Of a stretch of DNA of 64,000 nt, positions 48,494 to 57,727 are shown one piece after another. This DNA is from Bdellovibrio sp. UBA4095 (GTDB taxonomy: Bacteria; Bdellovibrionota; Bdellovibrionia; Bdellovibrionales; Bdellovibrionaceae): the NCBI GenBank assembly GCA_002381805.1, contig DFXZ01000008.1, positions 113,521 through 177,520 of the forward strand, read 5' to 3'. The notes below the pieces were generated by a model that saw nothing but the letters and a program-made list of their open reading frames with translations, was not told the DNA's origin and searched no databases. How positions within the stretch are numbered: the first letter of the stretch is position 1; every line of letters begins with the position of its first letter. The translations under genes were made by a program, and so were the position numbers.

Positions 48494-49177
48494 TTACACC
48501 TCAATCACAGACTCTTGATTCATGAAGTTAAGACCACGCACTGACGGGCGGCTGCCAATTTGCTCCACAAGATCAGCCGATGTACTCTGTGCTTTCAAGC
48601 GAACCTGATAGGAGAAGTCCAATCGCTCACCTTGAGCCACTTCCCGGATTGTCGCCAGAGCGAAATGACGACATTGACCTGCCAAGATCGTTTCCACCTC
48701 ACGCTGCTCCTCTGGGGAACGAGGCAAATTAAATCGCAAGAGACCATCAAACTGAGGACCTGAGGCAAAAGGCGAACCATGCAGAACTGTTAATGCCGCA
48801 ACAAAGCAAGCCGTCCCGAGAATAGCAATGCCATAGGCATGAACTCCGGAAGCTAAGCCAATAGCCAGGGACGCAAAAATAAAGAACATATCCCTAGGAT
48901 CCTTGACATTGGTTCTGAACCTTAGCAGTGAAAGCGCGCCAATCATTCCAATGCCTCGTGCGACATTATCGCCAATTGCCTGCATTGCGATCGCAATTAC
49001 GATCGGCAAAAGCACCAGACCGTGCAAGAAATTAAGCGAATACGACAGCCCCCTGAACGTTTTCACGTAGACCAAAGCCAACAAGGTTCCCAGCACAAAG
49101 CTAAGCAAAAACGCGTAAATGGCTGAGATCCATGTAGGGTTGACGAAGGATGAATTAAGAACTGAAAAATCCAACAT
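48494..49177 (-). CDS. DUF4956 membrane protein
   Basis: A 227-residue protein with four membrane helices in the first half (ISAIYAFLLSFVLGTLLALVYV broken by loops, LLPIVIAIAMQAIG, and MFFIFASLAIGLASG) and the family core GMIGALSLLRFRTNVKDPRD. The C-terminal 100 residues are cytosolic with ferredoxin-like pattern. DUF4956 proteins pair with VTC domains across bacteria. First gene of the operon; 3 bases before the adaptor gene. Confidence 0.85.
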   Translation of the reverse strand: MLDFSVLNSSFVNPTWISAIYAFLLSFVLGTLLALVYVKTFRGLSYSLNFLHGLVLLPIVIAIAMQAIGDNVARGIGMIGALSLLRFRTNVKDPRDMFFIFASLAIGLASGVHAYGIAILGTACFVAALTVLHGSPFASGPQFDGLLRFNLPRSPEEQREVETILAGQCRHFALATIREVAQGERLDFSYQVRLKAQSTSADLVEQIGSRPSVRGLNFMNQESVIEV

Positions 49178-49372
49178 AAATTCCCCCTGGACTAAAGATG
49201 ATTCATATTGATGAGGCTCGTTAGGGATAACAACGAATTTTAAAAAATAGCCTCCGTTCTGTGTTCGCCAACACGAAAAAGCCTTTTATGCGGCCTTCCA
49301 AAGGCCTTCCTATGAGGACTCTTTTGCACCTGCCAGCTTGACTCACACGGTCTTTCCCGATCTAAATAAAGA

Positions 49373-50053
49373 GTGAATTTTTTTAGTGAAAACCTAACGG
49401 CTTTTAAGAAAATAGCTCTGCCTTTGTTCTCCCTCGCAATATTGTCGAACAATGTGGATCAGTACCTTAACATGCAAGTCGAGTCCGCACTTCGTGACCC
49501 CACTGGCATACAAAAAAGCATTGTCCTCTATGGTTTTCTTTCCATTTTTTTCAATGTAGTTTTCCCCGTGCTCATGACGACCTTGGCGCTATACTCTTTG
49601 TTTTCCCTAAGAGCGCGGACCCTCCTTTTAGGAGAATTTTTCAACCGCCACCTCAACCATCTTTTTATTGAGACTTTGCGAGCCTGGGGTAAAACACTGC
49701 TCTGGTCGATTCTATTTATCATCCCAGGTATCTGGAAATATCTGCACTACAGCCTCGTGCCCTTTGTCGTAGTCGGTTCCCCGCTTTACCAGCACGGCCA
49801 CGTGGATGCCCTTCAGGCCTCGACAGCGATTGTCCGTAAGCACCGCGTGCAGGTTTTTGGAATATTCATCTTATTCCACCTGCTTATTCCCATCATACTT
49901 TCAGCTCTGTTCGACGCCTATCGCTTAATCTGGAAAACTCCGATGGCAAGTCTTCTCTTGAGCTTGCTCGACACCTATTTGTTATTGATATCGACTCATC
50001 TTTTATTCAAAATTTTTACGAGTGAGGTAAAGCAAGATGAACCTAATGTTTAA
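49373..50053 (+). CDS. Membrane protein of unknown function
   Basis: A 226-residue protein from a GTG start at 49373 (AAAGAG upstream). It has about five hydrophobic segments (KIALPLFSLAIL, FFNVVFPVLMTTLALYSLF, LLWSILFIIPGIWKY, VFGIFILFHLLIPIIL, LLLSLLDTYLLLIST). The SLVPFVVV-x-GSPLY segment resembles glycerophosphoryl or DUF975-type membrane proteins. A TTGACT box at 49338-49343 with TCTAAA 17 bases on could be its promoter. It overlaps the next gene by 17 bases. Confidence 0.6.
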   Translation: MNFFSENLTAFKKIALPLFSLAILSNNVDQYLNMQVESALRDPTGIQKSIVLYGFLSIFFNVVFPVLMTTLALYSLFSLRARTLLLGEFFNRHLNHLFIETLRAWGKTLLWSILFIIPGIWKYLHYSLVPFVVVGSPLYQHGHVDALQASTAIVRKHRVQVFGIFILFHLLIPIILSALFDAYRLIWKTPMASLLLSLLDTYLLLISTHLLFKIFTSEVKQDEPNV

Positions 50054-51086
50054 CTGGAAAGATATAAAAACCCGCGGCAAAGGTTTAACCTTTGATGATG
50101 TGCTCATCATGCCGGCGCGTTCTGATGTCCGCTCGCGAAGAGATCCCAAACTCACTAGCAAGCTGACCAAGAACATCAGCTTGGATACACCCATTATCAG
50201 TGCCAATATGGATACGATCACAGAGCATGACATGGCCTTTGCAATGAACCAACTTGGTGGCCTAGGCATCCTCCATCGCTTTATTTCTACTGAAGAACAA
50301 GCGTCGCAGGCCCGTCGCCTTAAAGAAGCAGGCGTAAGAAATATTTCAGCAAGTGTCGGCGTCGGCGATGATTTTAAGACCCGCGCACAGGCCCTGGTCG
50401 AGGCAGGAACAAATATCATCACCATCGACATTGCTCACGGTCATTCTGTACAGATGATCGAAACGATGAAGTGGCTTAAGGACAAGTTTCCCCATATTGA
50501 TCTGATAGCAGGAAACCTTGCAACTCCGGATGCAGCTCGAGAGCTTATCGAGTCGGGTGCAGATGCTATCAAAGTTGGCATCGGACCAGGCTCCATGTGT
50601 ACCACAAGAATCATCACAGGCTGCGGAGTTCCGCAAATGACCGCGATTGCACTTTGCGCAGAAGTGGCCGAAAGCTACGGAGTTCCTGTGATTGCTGACG
50701 GTGGAATCCGAACTTCAGGAGATATGGTTAAAGCATTCGCTTCGGGTGCAAGTGTCGTTATGCTTGGCAGTATGCTATCTGGCACGATCGAGACGCCAGG
50801 AGAAATCAAAAACGGAAAAAAACAATATCGCGGCATGGCTTCGAAATCCGCGCAAGAATCTTGGCGCGGCGGCGTACCAGAAGGCATGGCGCCTGAAGGT
50901 GAATCCACGCAAGTCACCGTAAAGGGGCATGTTAAAGATGTGATCCTTGAAGTCACTGGCGGCATCCGTAGCGGCATGAGTTACGTGAATGCAACCAGCA
51001 TTGCTGAGATTAAAGACAAAGCCCTCTTTATCGAAATGTCCGCTAGTGGTATCTCTGAATCACGAGCACATGGAGTAAAGAACTAA
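50037..51086 (+). CDS. IMP dehydrogenase/GMP reductase family protein, no CBS domain
   Basis: A 349-residue TIM-barrel protein. LTFDDVLIMPARSDV starts the family; ISANMDTITEHDMA, VGIGPGSMCTTR (catalytic Cys), VIADGGIRTSGDMVKA and MLGSMLSG follow. The usual CBS pair is absent and the length fits GMP reductase, as does GGVPEG...EGE in the flap in place of the IMPDH Arg-Tyr pair; yet ESRAHGV at the end resembles IMPDH. It acts in guanine nucleotide balance; the direction cannot be fixed. Confidence 0.8.
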   Translation: MNLMFNWKDIKTRGKGLTFDDVLIMPARSDVRSRRDPKLTSKLTKNISLDTPIISANMDTITEHDMAFAMNQLGGLGILHRFISTEEQASQARRLKEAGVRNISASVGVGDDFKTRAQALVEAGTNIITIDIAHGHSVQMIETMKWLKDKFPHIDLIAGNLATPDAARELIESGADAIKVGIGPGSMCTTRIITGCGVPQMTAIALCAEVAESYGVPVIADGGIRTSGDMVKAFASGASVVMLGSMLSGTIETPGEIKNGKKQYRGMASKSAQESWRGGVPEGMAPEGESTQVTVKGHVKDVILEVTGGIRSGMSYVNATSIAEIKDKALFIEMSASGISESRAHGVKN

Positions 51087-51087
51087 T

Positions 51088-51912
51088 ATGTCACAAGCAG
51101 ATGCGCGCCCTATTGGAGTCTTCGATTCAGGAATTGGTGGTTTAACCGTTCTTAAAGAGTTGGCTCTGCAATTTCCTCAAGAAAGTTTTATCTATCTTGG
51201 GGATACGGCGCGCCTGCCTTACGGAGCGAAATCCGCTTCCACTATCCGCAAGTACTGCGAACAGAACATCGAGTTCCTGCAAAGTCTGGATGTGAAAGCG
51301 ATAGTTATTGCTTGCAATACTGCTTCGGCCCAAATGTTTGAACACGAATTCGAAGGGTTGCCCGTCTACAACGTGATTGAACCCGGAGCCAAAAGGGCGC
51401 TCAGCGTTTCTGAAAACCAAAGAATTGGAGTGCTGGGTACTCGCGCCACCATCAATAGTCAGGCCTATACAAAACAAATTAAATTACTCAGTCCGGCAGC
51501 TCAGGTTTTTGATCAAGCGTGCCCGCTTTTCGTGCCTCTGGCTGAGGAAGGTTGGGATGCAGATCCCATCACTAACTTGATTGTCTATCGCTATTTGAAT
51601 CCTCTTCTTCAGAATCAAATTGATACGTTAATACTGGGCTGCACCCACTATCCGATTCTAAAGAACTCTATTTCTCGCGTGACTGGCAAGTCCGTCGAGC
51701 TTGTCGACTCTGGAGAAGCTATAGCCCAGTGGTTGAATCAGGACTTTCTAGCTGGACGAGTGAATCCTCGAGTCTCTGATCGCCCTCGTAAAATCTTGAT
51801 AATGACTTCAGATTATTCAGCGCACTTCACCGACCTTGCTGTGCGCATTCTAAAACCAATCGTAGCTGATGAGTTCCGTGTCGTCGAAGTTCAGGTTCAA
51901 AAAGTTCACTAA
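51088..51912 (+). CDS. murI: Glutamate racemase
   Basis: A 274-residue protein with IGVFDSGIGGLTVLK (active Asp/Ser loop), YLGDTARLPYG, VIACNTASA (first catalytic Cys), and LGCTHYPIL (second Cys). It turns L-glutamate into D-glutamate for murein. It is one base after the previous stop and converges with lysA by 1 base. Confidence 0.95.
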   Translation: MSQADARPIGVFDSGIGGLTVLKELALQFPQESFIYLGDTARLPYGAKSASTIRKYCEQNIEFLQSLDVKAIVIACNTASAQMFEHEFEGLPVYNVIEPGAKRALSVSENQRIGVLGTRATINSQAYTKQIKLLSPAAQVFDQACPLFVPLAEEGWDADPITNLIVYRYLNPLLQNQIDTLILGCTHYPILKNSISRVTGKSVELVDSGEAIAQWLNQDFLAGRVNPRVSDRPRKILIMTSDYSAHFTDLAVRILKPIVADEFRVVEVQVQKVH

Positions 51913-51913
51913 A

Positions 51914-53089
51914 TTAGATACAAACTTCCAAAGGCAGCTCTTGCAGATTATAGGTGCTGGCCATGGAATAACCATAGGCGCCCGAGTCAACTACAGCCAA
52001 AAAATCACCTTCTTCAACCATCGTCATTGAGCAATTCTTGGCGAAAAAATCAGAGGACTCACAAATCGGTCCTACGACATCACAGACAAGACCTCCGTGT
52101 TTTTTTACCAGCGGATAAATCAGGTGCTGTGCTTCATAGAGAGACGGACGTATTAGGTGGTTCATTCCAGTATCTATAATAAGAAATTTTTTTGCGCTGG
52201 TTTCCTTCAAATATTGCACCTGAGTCAGAAGCACACCGCAATGAGCAACCAACCAACGACCGGGCTCGGATTGGAGTTCACAATCAAGATCACTCAACGT
52301 CGTCAGCGTGATCTTGGCGTAGTCAGCTAATAACTCTTCTTCCAGATCTAGCTCGTGCCGATCGTAGAAAATTCCAAGCCCCCCACCGAAATCAAATCTC
52401 CGCAGACTTGGAAAATCCGCTTTCAACGAAAGATACACTTTTTTAAGGCGCAGAAGAGCTTCCTGATAACCCGCAAATTCCAACATTTGCGAACCTAAAT
52501 GAAGACTGACACCTGTCAGCTCGAGACAGTCCTGGTGTTCCTTTAAGCAAGCTGTCAAAGCAGGAACCAGCGATAGCTCCATTCCGAACTTATTATCCTT
52601 AAGGCCCGTGGCAATGTAAGGATGAGTTTTAATATCGATATCTGGATTCAGCCTGAGAGCCACCGAAGCTCTCTTTTTCATATCTCGAGCAATGTGCGCT
52701 ATGCGCTGCAGCTCCGGCAGACTTTCTACATTGATTTGAAAAATTCCCAATCTCAAGGCTTCTGTGATTTCATACCGAGTTTTACCCACGCCACTATAAA
52801 CGATATCCTCAGGCATAAAACCACACTCTAAGGCTCTTTTAATTTCCCCAAGCGAGACCACATCAGCTCCCGCTCCCAGCTTTTTCAGTTTCTGCAAAAT
52901 CTCGGGGTTGGAGTTCGCCTTCATCGCATAATAAATTTGCACGTCTTTCAGCGCCTGGGACATTTTCTCGTACCGCTGCGCCAAAAAATCTAAATCGTAG
53001 ACGTAAATGGGCCGCATATAGTTTGCACACAATGGCAAAAGCTTTTTCTTAAAAGGCCCCATACAAAGTTCATTATTGATGTATTCCAC
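51914..53089 (-). CDS. lysA: Diaminopimelate decarboxylase
   Basis: A 391-residue PLP enzyme: Lys57 in YYAMKANSNP holds PLP, VSLHLGSQ and RFDFGGGLGI bind its phosphate, LQSEPGRWLVAHCG and VGPICESSDFF supply substrate contacts (the Cys-Glu-x-x-D loop). It converts meso-DAP to lysine. Divergent from an MpaA-like amidase and dapD; together these form a DAP/lysine cluster. Confidence 0.95.
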   Translation of the reverse strand: MEYINNELCMGPFKKKLLPLCANYMRPIYVYDLDFLAQRYEKMSQALKDVQIYYAMKANSNPEILQKLKKLGAGADVVSLGEIKRALECGFMPEDIVYSGVGKTRYEITEALRLGIFQINVESLPELQRIAHIARDMKKRASVALRLNPDIDIKTHPYIATGLKDNKFGMELSLVPALTACLKEHQDCLELTGVSLHLGSQMLEFAGYQEALLRLKKVYLSLKADFPSLRRFDFGGGLGIFYDRHELDLEEELLADYAKITLTTLSDLDCELQSEPGRWLVAHCGVLLTQVQYLKETSAKKFLIIDTGMNHLIRPSLYEAQHLIYPLVKKHGGLVCDVVGPICESSDFFAKNCSMTMVEEGDFLAVVDSGAYGYSMASTYNLQELPLEVCI

Positions 53090-53133
53090 AAAAACCTCGT
53101 GCTAGTATCATGGCCTAATAAGGAACCTTTGTC

Positions 53134-53784
53134 ATGAAAACTTCTATTTTTACTTACACTTCGAAAGGCCTTCCGGTAGTGGCTTATGAGTTTCAAAACA
53201 ATGGCCCCGAAGTACTTATTCTCGGTGGTGTTCACGGTGATGAAATTGAAGGCGTCATTGCTGCCCAAGAATTGCTCAAAAAATTCATGGAAAGCTTTCC
53301 GTACAAGCTCAACTTGACACTCGTTCCTCAGTTTAACCTTGAAGGTGTCATCTACAAAACTCGAGGAAATGGCAACGGCGTCGACCTCAACAGAAATCTT
53401 CCTACAAAGGACTGGTCACCGGTTGCAGCAACACCTCGCTATTACCCCGGACCAGCGGCTTGCAGCGAAAATGAAAACAAGGGCCTGCTGCAATATCTGG
53501 AGCGCGCAAAACCTGTTTTGATTTTATCTTTGCACTCTTGGCATCCGGTACTTAATGTTAACGGTGACTGCCTTAAAGTTGCCGAAGTGCTGGCTCAGCA
53601 TACGGGTTATAAAATCGATGCAGAAATCGGCTATCCAACACCTGGCTGCTTGGGAACCTACACCGGACTCGAGCGCGATCTGCCGACATTGACTTATGAA
53701 ATTGAACGGGGCCTTGAAGCTGAAAAAATTATTTCTATCCATGTTCCCGCCATCCTTGAATCCCTGAAGGTTTTAGAAAGCTAA
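53134..53784 (+). CDS. M14-family amidase, MpaA-like
   Basis: A 216-residue cytosolic protein without signal peptide. LGGVHGDEIEG holds His34 and Glu37 of the zinc site, GNGVDLNRNLPTKDW the substrate Asn-Arg, LSLHSWHPV the third ligand and LTYEIERGL the catalytic Glu. The compact size fits murein-peptide amidase A (gamma-D-Glu-DAP cleavage) or succinylglutamate desuccinylases. Location between lysA and dapD favours murein peptide use. Confidence 0.8.
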   Translation: MKTSIFTYTSKGLPVVAYEFQNNGPEVLILGGVHGDEIEGVIAAQELLKKFMESFPYKLNLTLVPQFNLEGVIYKTRGNGNGVDLNRNLPTKDWSPVAATPRYYPGPAACSENENKGLLQYLERAKPVLILSLHSWHPVLNVNGDCLKVAEVLAQHTGYKIDAEIGYPTPGCLGTYTGLERDLPTLTYEIERGLEAEKIISIHVPAILESLKVLES

Positions 53785-53793
53785 GGAGTTTTT

Positions 53794-54615
53794 ATGCAGA
53801 ATGAAGTCAACCAAGTTTGGACCGATGTTCAAAATGGAAAAAGAATTGATGAGCTCAGCACTCACGAACTGAAGTATGTTCTAGAAACCATCGAAGGACT
53901 CGATGCCGGGAACCTCCGCGTTTGCGAAAAGGTTAACTCAGAGTGGAAAACCAACGAGTGGATTAAAAAAGCCATTTTGCTCTATTTCCGCATTCAAAAA
54001 ATGGATGTCATGAGCGCCGGTGACTTCACCTACTACGACAAGATCCCCGTAAAACAATGGAGTGAAGAAGAAGGCGTTCGCGTCGTTCCCCATGCACTGG
54101 CACGTAAAGGCTCATTTATTGAGAAAGGCGCGATCCTGATGCCTTCTTACGTGAACATCGGAGCCTGGGTAGGTTCAGGGACGATGGTAGACACTTGGGC
54201 TACTGTTGGCTCTTGCGCGCAGATCGGTCGCAATGTGCATCTTTCCGGCGGAGTCGGAATCGGCGGCGTTCTTGAACCCGTTCAAGCCTCGCCTGTGATC
54301 ATCGAAGACAATGCGTTTATTGGCAGCCGCTGTATCGTGGTCGAAGGAGCCCTCATCGAAGAAGGTGCCGTCCTTGGCGCCGGCGTGACTATCACCGCCA
54401 GCACGAAAATCATCGATGTCACCGGTCCCACGCCTGTCGAATACAAAGGCCGAGTCCCTGCCAACTGCGTTGTCATTCCAGGCACCCAAATGAAGGAGTT
54501 CGCGGCGGGGAACTATGGCGTCCCATGCGCCCTGATCATCGGCAAACGCAAACCGTCCACAGACCTAAAGACCTCGCTTACGGATGCTTTACGCGACTAT
54601 TCAGTCAGCGTTTAA
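53794..54615 (+). CDS. dapD: Tetrahydrodipicolinate N-succinyltransferase
   Basis: A 273-residue left-handed beta-helix enzyme. A helical N-terminus (to about 90) is followed by hexapeptide repeats (YVNIGAWVGSGTMVDTWATV, GRNVHLSGGVGIGGV, EDNAFIGSRCIVVEGA, EEGAVLGAGVTITAS). It succinylates tetrahydrodipicolinate in DAP and lysine synthesis. It follows the amidase gene by 9 bases; AAGGAG precedes the start. Confidence 0.97.
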   Translation: MQNEVNQVWTDVQNGKRIDELSTHELKYVLETIEGLDAGNLRVCEKVNSEWKTNEWIKKAILLYFRIQKMDVMSAGDFTYYDKIPVKQWSEEEGVRVVPHALARKGSFIEKGAILMPSYVNIGAWVGSGTMVDTWATVGSCAQIGRNVHLSGGVGIGGVLEPVQASPVIIEDNAFIGSRCIVVEGALIEEGAVLGAGVTITASTKIIDVTGPTPVEYKGRVPANCVVIPGTQMKEFAAGNYGVPCALIIGKRKPSTDLKTSLTDALRDYSVSV

Positions 54616-54662
54616 GATAGAACCGTCTTTAGTGGATGAGTCTGTGATAATTGAATAATATG

Positions 54663-54694
54663 AAAAAAGCCTTACTCTTGAGATAAGGCTTTTT
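54663..54694. terminator. Bidirectional terminator after dapD
   Basis: Arms 54664-54674 and 54684-54694 form an 11-bp stem AAAAAGCCTTA with a 9-base loop; U-runs exist on both strands. It serves dapD and possibly the convergent permease operon. Confidence 0.85.
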
Positions 54695-54764
54695 CTTTAA
54701 AAGAGCAGAGGCCTAACGACAGTTACTTAGTCAATCATGTAAGGACCAAGCCAATCGAACAGGA

Positions 54765-56024
54765 CTAATTTTTCATCCTTAAGGCATCGGATGGTTGCAC
54801 ATCCGCCGCTGTCCTTGCTGGAATATATGAACCGAACCACGCAATCAAACCACTGACTACGAGGACACCAAACACCAAACTCCACTCCACCAAAGCTGGG
54901 ATGGAGGAATCGTAGTAAATCTGGGACGGTAAGAAATTAATCGGATTTGCCTGAATGTAAAGACTGATCGATGTGCCAATGATAACACCACTGAGCACAC
55001 CAATAGATCCTAAGATAAAACCAATTTGGGTGAAGGTTCTAACAGTTTGGCTCGCAGAAAAACCTATGGTCCTTAAAATAGCTATATCTCTTCTTTTCTG
55101 AGATAACAAAAGGGCTAAGACCGTAAGAATCGAACTCGCAGCAATCAAACCTGCCAATGACAGAAATGTTCCAATCGACAGTTTCTCAAGTCGCAAAGCA
55201 TGCAAAAGAGCGGAGTTGCGATCCATCCAAGTCTGAATAGTCACATCTCCGAACTTCAGTAAATCCTGGCGTGCTTCTTCAAGCTTCTCTTCGTCCGCGA
55301 GCCACACTTCGATGCCCTGATTCCTGAGGCCGTCATTTTCAAGGGATGCCAGTGTTTTGCCTCTCTGATAAAAGACGTACTGAGCATCAATGTCTGACAG
55401 ACTGGTAGTGATAATTTTCTTTATTTTCACTCGTTCGAACTTGGGAGTTTCACCAGCCGGCAATAACAATCCCGAAGGCGAAGCTATCGTGATATAATCA
55501 CCTTCAAAAACTCCCAGTGACAGCGAAAGATCCACACCCATCAATATCTCGCCCGACCCAGGAAGCTCCTGGGGATCCCAAAAGTAAGGCTCAGCACTCT
55601 TCGTCTGTGCCGAGGAATCCGCATTCATCCGCTGTAACTGCTCCATGAAATGCATCAGACTTTCCTGACTGACTCCTCGAGCAATGCCACCTCGGAACTG
55701 GCCATCCTGGCTACGAATAATAATATCTTGGTTTTCGTAAACATAAGCTTTGTTGTCAGGATTTTCTCGAACTCTTTGGAATACGGGATGGGCTTCTAAA
55801 AGCTTGATCGATGATGCCGCTGGAACTTGAATATAGAGATGAGGTTCCAAGCCAAGTATTCTCTTTTTGATGCTGGCATTCATACCATTCATCACAAAGA
55901 GCACGACTAAAAAAGCAGTCACGCTAATTGAAATACCAATCATGGATAGCAGCGCAATCCGTCGAACCAAGGCGCCAGCCCGTTTAGAGAAGATAAAATG
56001 ACGAAAGAGATGTCCAACTAACAT
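54765..56024 (-). CDS. ABC permease, LolC/LolE-like
   Basis: A 419-residue protein with one N-terminal membrane helix (LLSMIGISISVTAFLVVLFV), a large periplasmic domain (about 50-285), and three C-terminal helices (FLSLAGLIAASSILTVLALL, IGFILGSIGVLSGVIIG, WSLVFGVLVVSGLIAWFG): the FtsX/LolE layout. IAILRTIGFSASQTV is the coupling helix. It would release lipoproteins from the inner membrane with a LolD ATPase not seen here. Confidence 0.8.
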   Translation of the reverse strand: MLVGHLFRHFIFSKRAGALVRRIALLSMIGISISVTAFLVVLFVMNGMNASIKKRILGLEPHLYIQVPAASSIKLLEAHPVFQRVRENPDNKAYVYENQDIIIRSQDGQFRGGIARGVSQESLMHFMEQLQRMNADSSAQTKSAEPYFWDPQELPGSGEILMGVDLSLSLGVFEGDYITIASPSGLLLPAGETPKFERVKIKKIITTSLSDIDAQYVFYQRGKTLASLENDGLRNQGIEVWLADEEKLEEARQDLLKFGDVTIQTWMDRNSALLHALRLEKLSIGTFLSLAGLIAASSILTVLALLLSQKRRDIAILRTIGFSASQTVRTFTQIGFILGSIGVLSGVIIGTSISLYIQANPINFLPSQIYYDSSIPALVEWSLVFGVLVVSGLIAWFGSYIPARTAADVQPSDALRMKN

Positions 56025-56060
56025 CCCTTTATAATAAGCACAGAAAAGTGGTATTCAAGT

Positions 56061-57020
56061 TTATTTGTTGTTTGCGGGCAAACGGCGCAAAGCATTCTCT
56101 TCGCGTTCGACTTCTTCAACATTGGATTTCATGAAAAAGCTTTTTTGCATTGCTTTCAAAACCACGGCGGTTTCATCTAAAACCTCTACTAAACGCCGAG
56201 TGGCGCCTGGCATATCCGTTTCCACCTCTGCCATGGCAGGACCGAGAGTTTTGGCCACCAAAGCCAAATTTTTCATCATCGACGACAAATCTCGAGCCAG
56301 CTCCGGACTTTCAGCATTTAACGCCGGTAAAATTTTGTTCATCTCTTCAGTCGTTACCGCTAAGTTACCAACGACTTTTTGCAAACTCTCGCCGTGTGTC
56401 GCCTGCTTCGTCAATTTCATCACTTCCAAGGACATGTTGTTCATATTCTTGACCAAAGGATCCAAGCGATCAAAAACGCGGACCATGCTTTCTGCGCGGC
56501 TTTTTTCAGCAAAAGCTTCCATTAGTAAGCCCACATTGGCTAAAATACCGCTCAGCCTGCTCAAGTATCCGTGCAGATTGCGCCCGCTCATCAAACTCAT
56601 TAAATCAACGGCCTCCACGGACTTAACATACCCTTGTTCAGCCATCAAAGGCAGCTCATCGCTTCCGACAGAAACATCCAATACACGTTCCCCAATAATA
56701 AACGGACGTATCAGTTGGACTTTACTATCTTCCCTAATTCGCTCTTTGAATTTACCGAGAACGTAGAACTTCACAGCTATGTTATTGTCTCCTTGAAGTT
56801 CAACATCCTCCACCGCGCCCGCGCGAAGCCCAGCCATTTGCACGACCGTCCCCTGGCGAAGACCATCAGCATTTTCGAAAGTTGTATAAAAATACACCTT
56901 TGTGGAAAACCAGCCCTGTTTGATAGCAACACTCAACGCCGTCAATCCGACGCCCAAAAATGCGACTAAGACGAAGACACCAGCTACACGTTCGAATTTA
57001 TTGAACTTCACTTTCATCAT
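56061..57020 (-). CDS. MlaD-family (MCE) lipid-transport protein
   Basis: A 319-residue protein anchored by an N-terminal helix (VAGVFVLVAFLGVGLTALSV, about 12-31) followed by one MCE domain (YTTFENADGLRQGTVVQMAG, then VRVLGK-like strands) up to about 140, then a long helical coil. It shuttles phospholipids between the membranes. It overlaps the ATPase gene by 4 bases. Confidence 0.85.
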   Translation of the reverse strand: MMKVKFNKFERVAGVFVLVAFLGVGLTALSVAIKQGWFSTKVYFYTTFENADGLRQGTVVQMAGLRAGAVEDVELQGDNNIAVKFYVLGKFKERIREDSKVQLIRPFIIGERVLDVSVGSDELPLMAEQGYVKSVEAVDLMSLMSGRNLHGYLSRLSGILANVGLLMEAFAEKSRAESMVRVFDRLDPLVKNMNNMSLEVMKLTKQATHGESLQKVVGNLAVTTEEMNKILPALNAESPELARDLSSMMKNLALVAKTLGPAMAEVETDMPGATRRLVEVLDETAVVLKAMQKSFFMKSNVEEVEREENALRRLPANNK

Positions 57021-57727
57021 AAATGAACGACTCTTTTTTCCGGTGCCACCTCTTGAAAATAGAGCTGACCGCCATCAAGATGAACAATCTGATAATCAAA
57101 TAGACTCATGAACTTATCATCGTAAGAAGTCATGAAAACGTGCTTAAGCGAACCCTCTTTTCGCAACTTATCAATATACTCAACAAAAGCATACACACTG
57201 TCCTGGCCCAGGCCGACACTGGAATCATCCAGCAAAAGAACCTGTGGTTTTAAAACCAGGGAGCGCATCAAGCAGGCTAGTTTCCGCACTCTTCCCGGAA
57301 CGTGCGCAGGTCTTTCATTCGCATATTTAGCAATATCGAAATGTTTGATCATCTCGTTGACTCGCTCCGCTGCCTGATCTGCCGGTAAAATTTTATGATA
57401 GAGGATCGGGAGCATCAAATTTTCAAAGATAGTTTTATTGTTGATCAGTCCACCATAATCAAACGCGTAACCAATTTGCAGACGGTATGGAAGAAATTCT
57501 TCGAAAGTCATATCCATCACATTTTCGCCATTGATCAAAAATTTACCAGATTGAGGAAGCTGCAGACCTGCTAGGATCTGCAACAGGGAGCTCTTTCCCG
57601 CCCCCTCATCTGCCTTAACCCAAATGATCTGATTCATCGGAAATTCAAACTCCGCGTTCATAAGGACCGGGTCTTGCCCCTCATGAGTAAAAGAAGCACC
57701 TTCAAATTTGATCGATTCGATATTCAT
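57017..57727 (-). CDS. MlaF-like ATP-binding protein, degenerate
   Basis: A 236-residue ABC ATPase fold in the MlaF position. Walker A is ADEGAGKSSLL (first Gly replaced by Ala), the Q-loop region is LQIGYAFDYGGL, the signature LSGGQ is replaced by VPGRVRK, Walker B ends LLLDDSS (Glu to Asp), and the switch His is Tyr in MTSYDD. ATP may bind, but hydrolysis should be slow or absent. It may be a regulatory subunit or the system may work unlike E. coli Mla. Confidence 0.8.
   Translation of the reverse strand: MNIESIKFEGASFTHEGQDPVLMNAEFEFPMNQIIWVKADEGAGKSSLLQILAGLQLPQSGKFLINGENVMDMTFEEFLPYRLQIGYAFDYGGLINNKTIFENLMLPILYHKILPADQAAERVNEMIKHFDIAKYANERPAHVPGRVRKLACLMRSLVLKPQVLLLDDSSVGLGQDSVYAFVEYIDKLRKEGSLKHVFMTSYDDKFMSLFDYQIVHLDGGQLYFQEVAPEKRVVHL

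Noticed and set aside
56065..56766. 233-codon plus-strand frame
   Set aside because: Antisense to the MlaD gene, whose family match is clear; serine/threonine-rich shadow composition.
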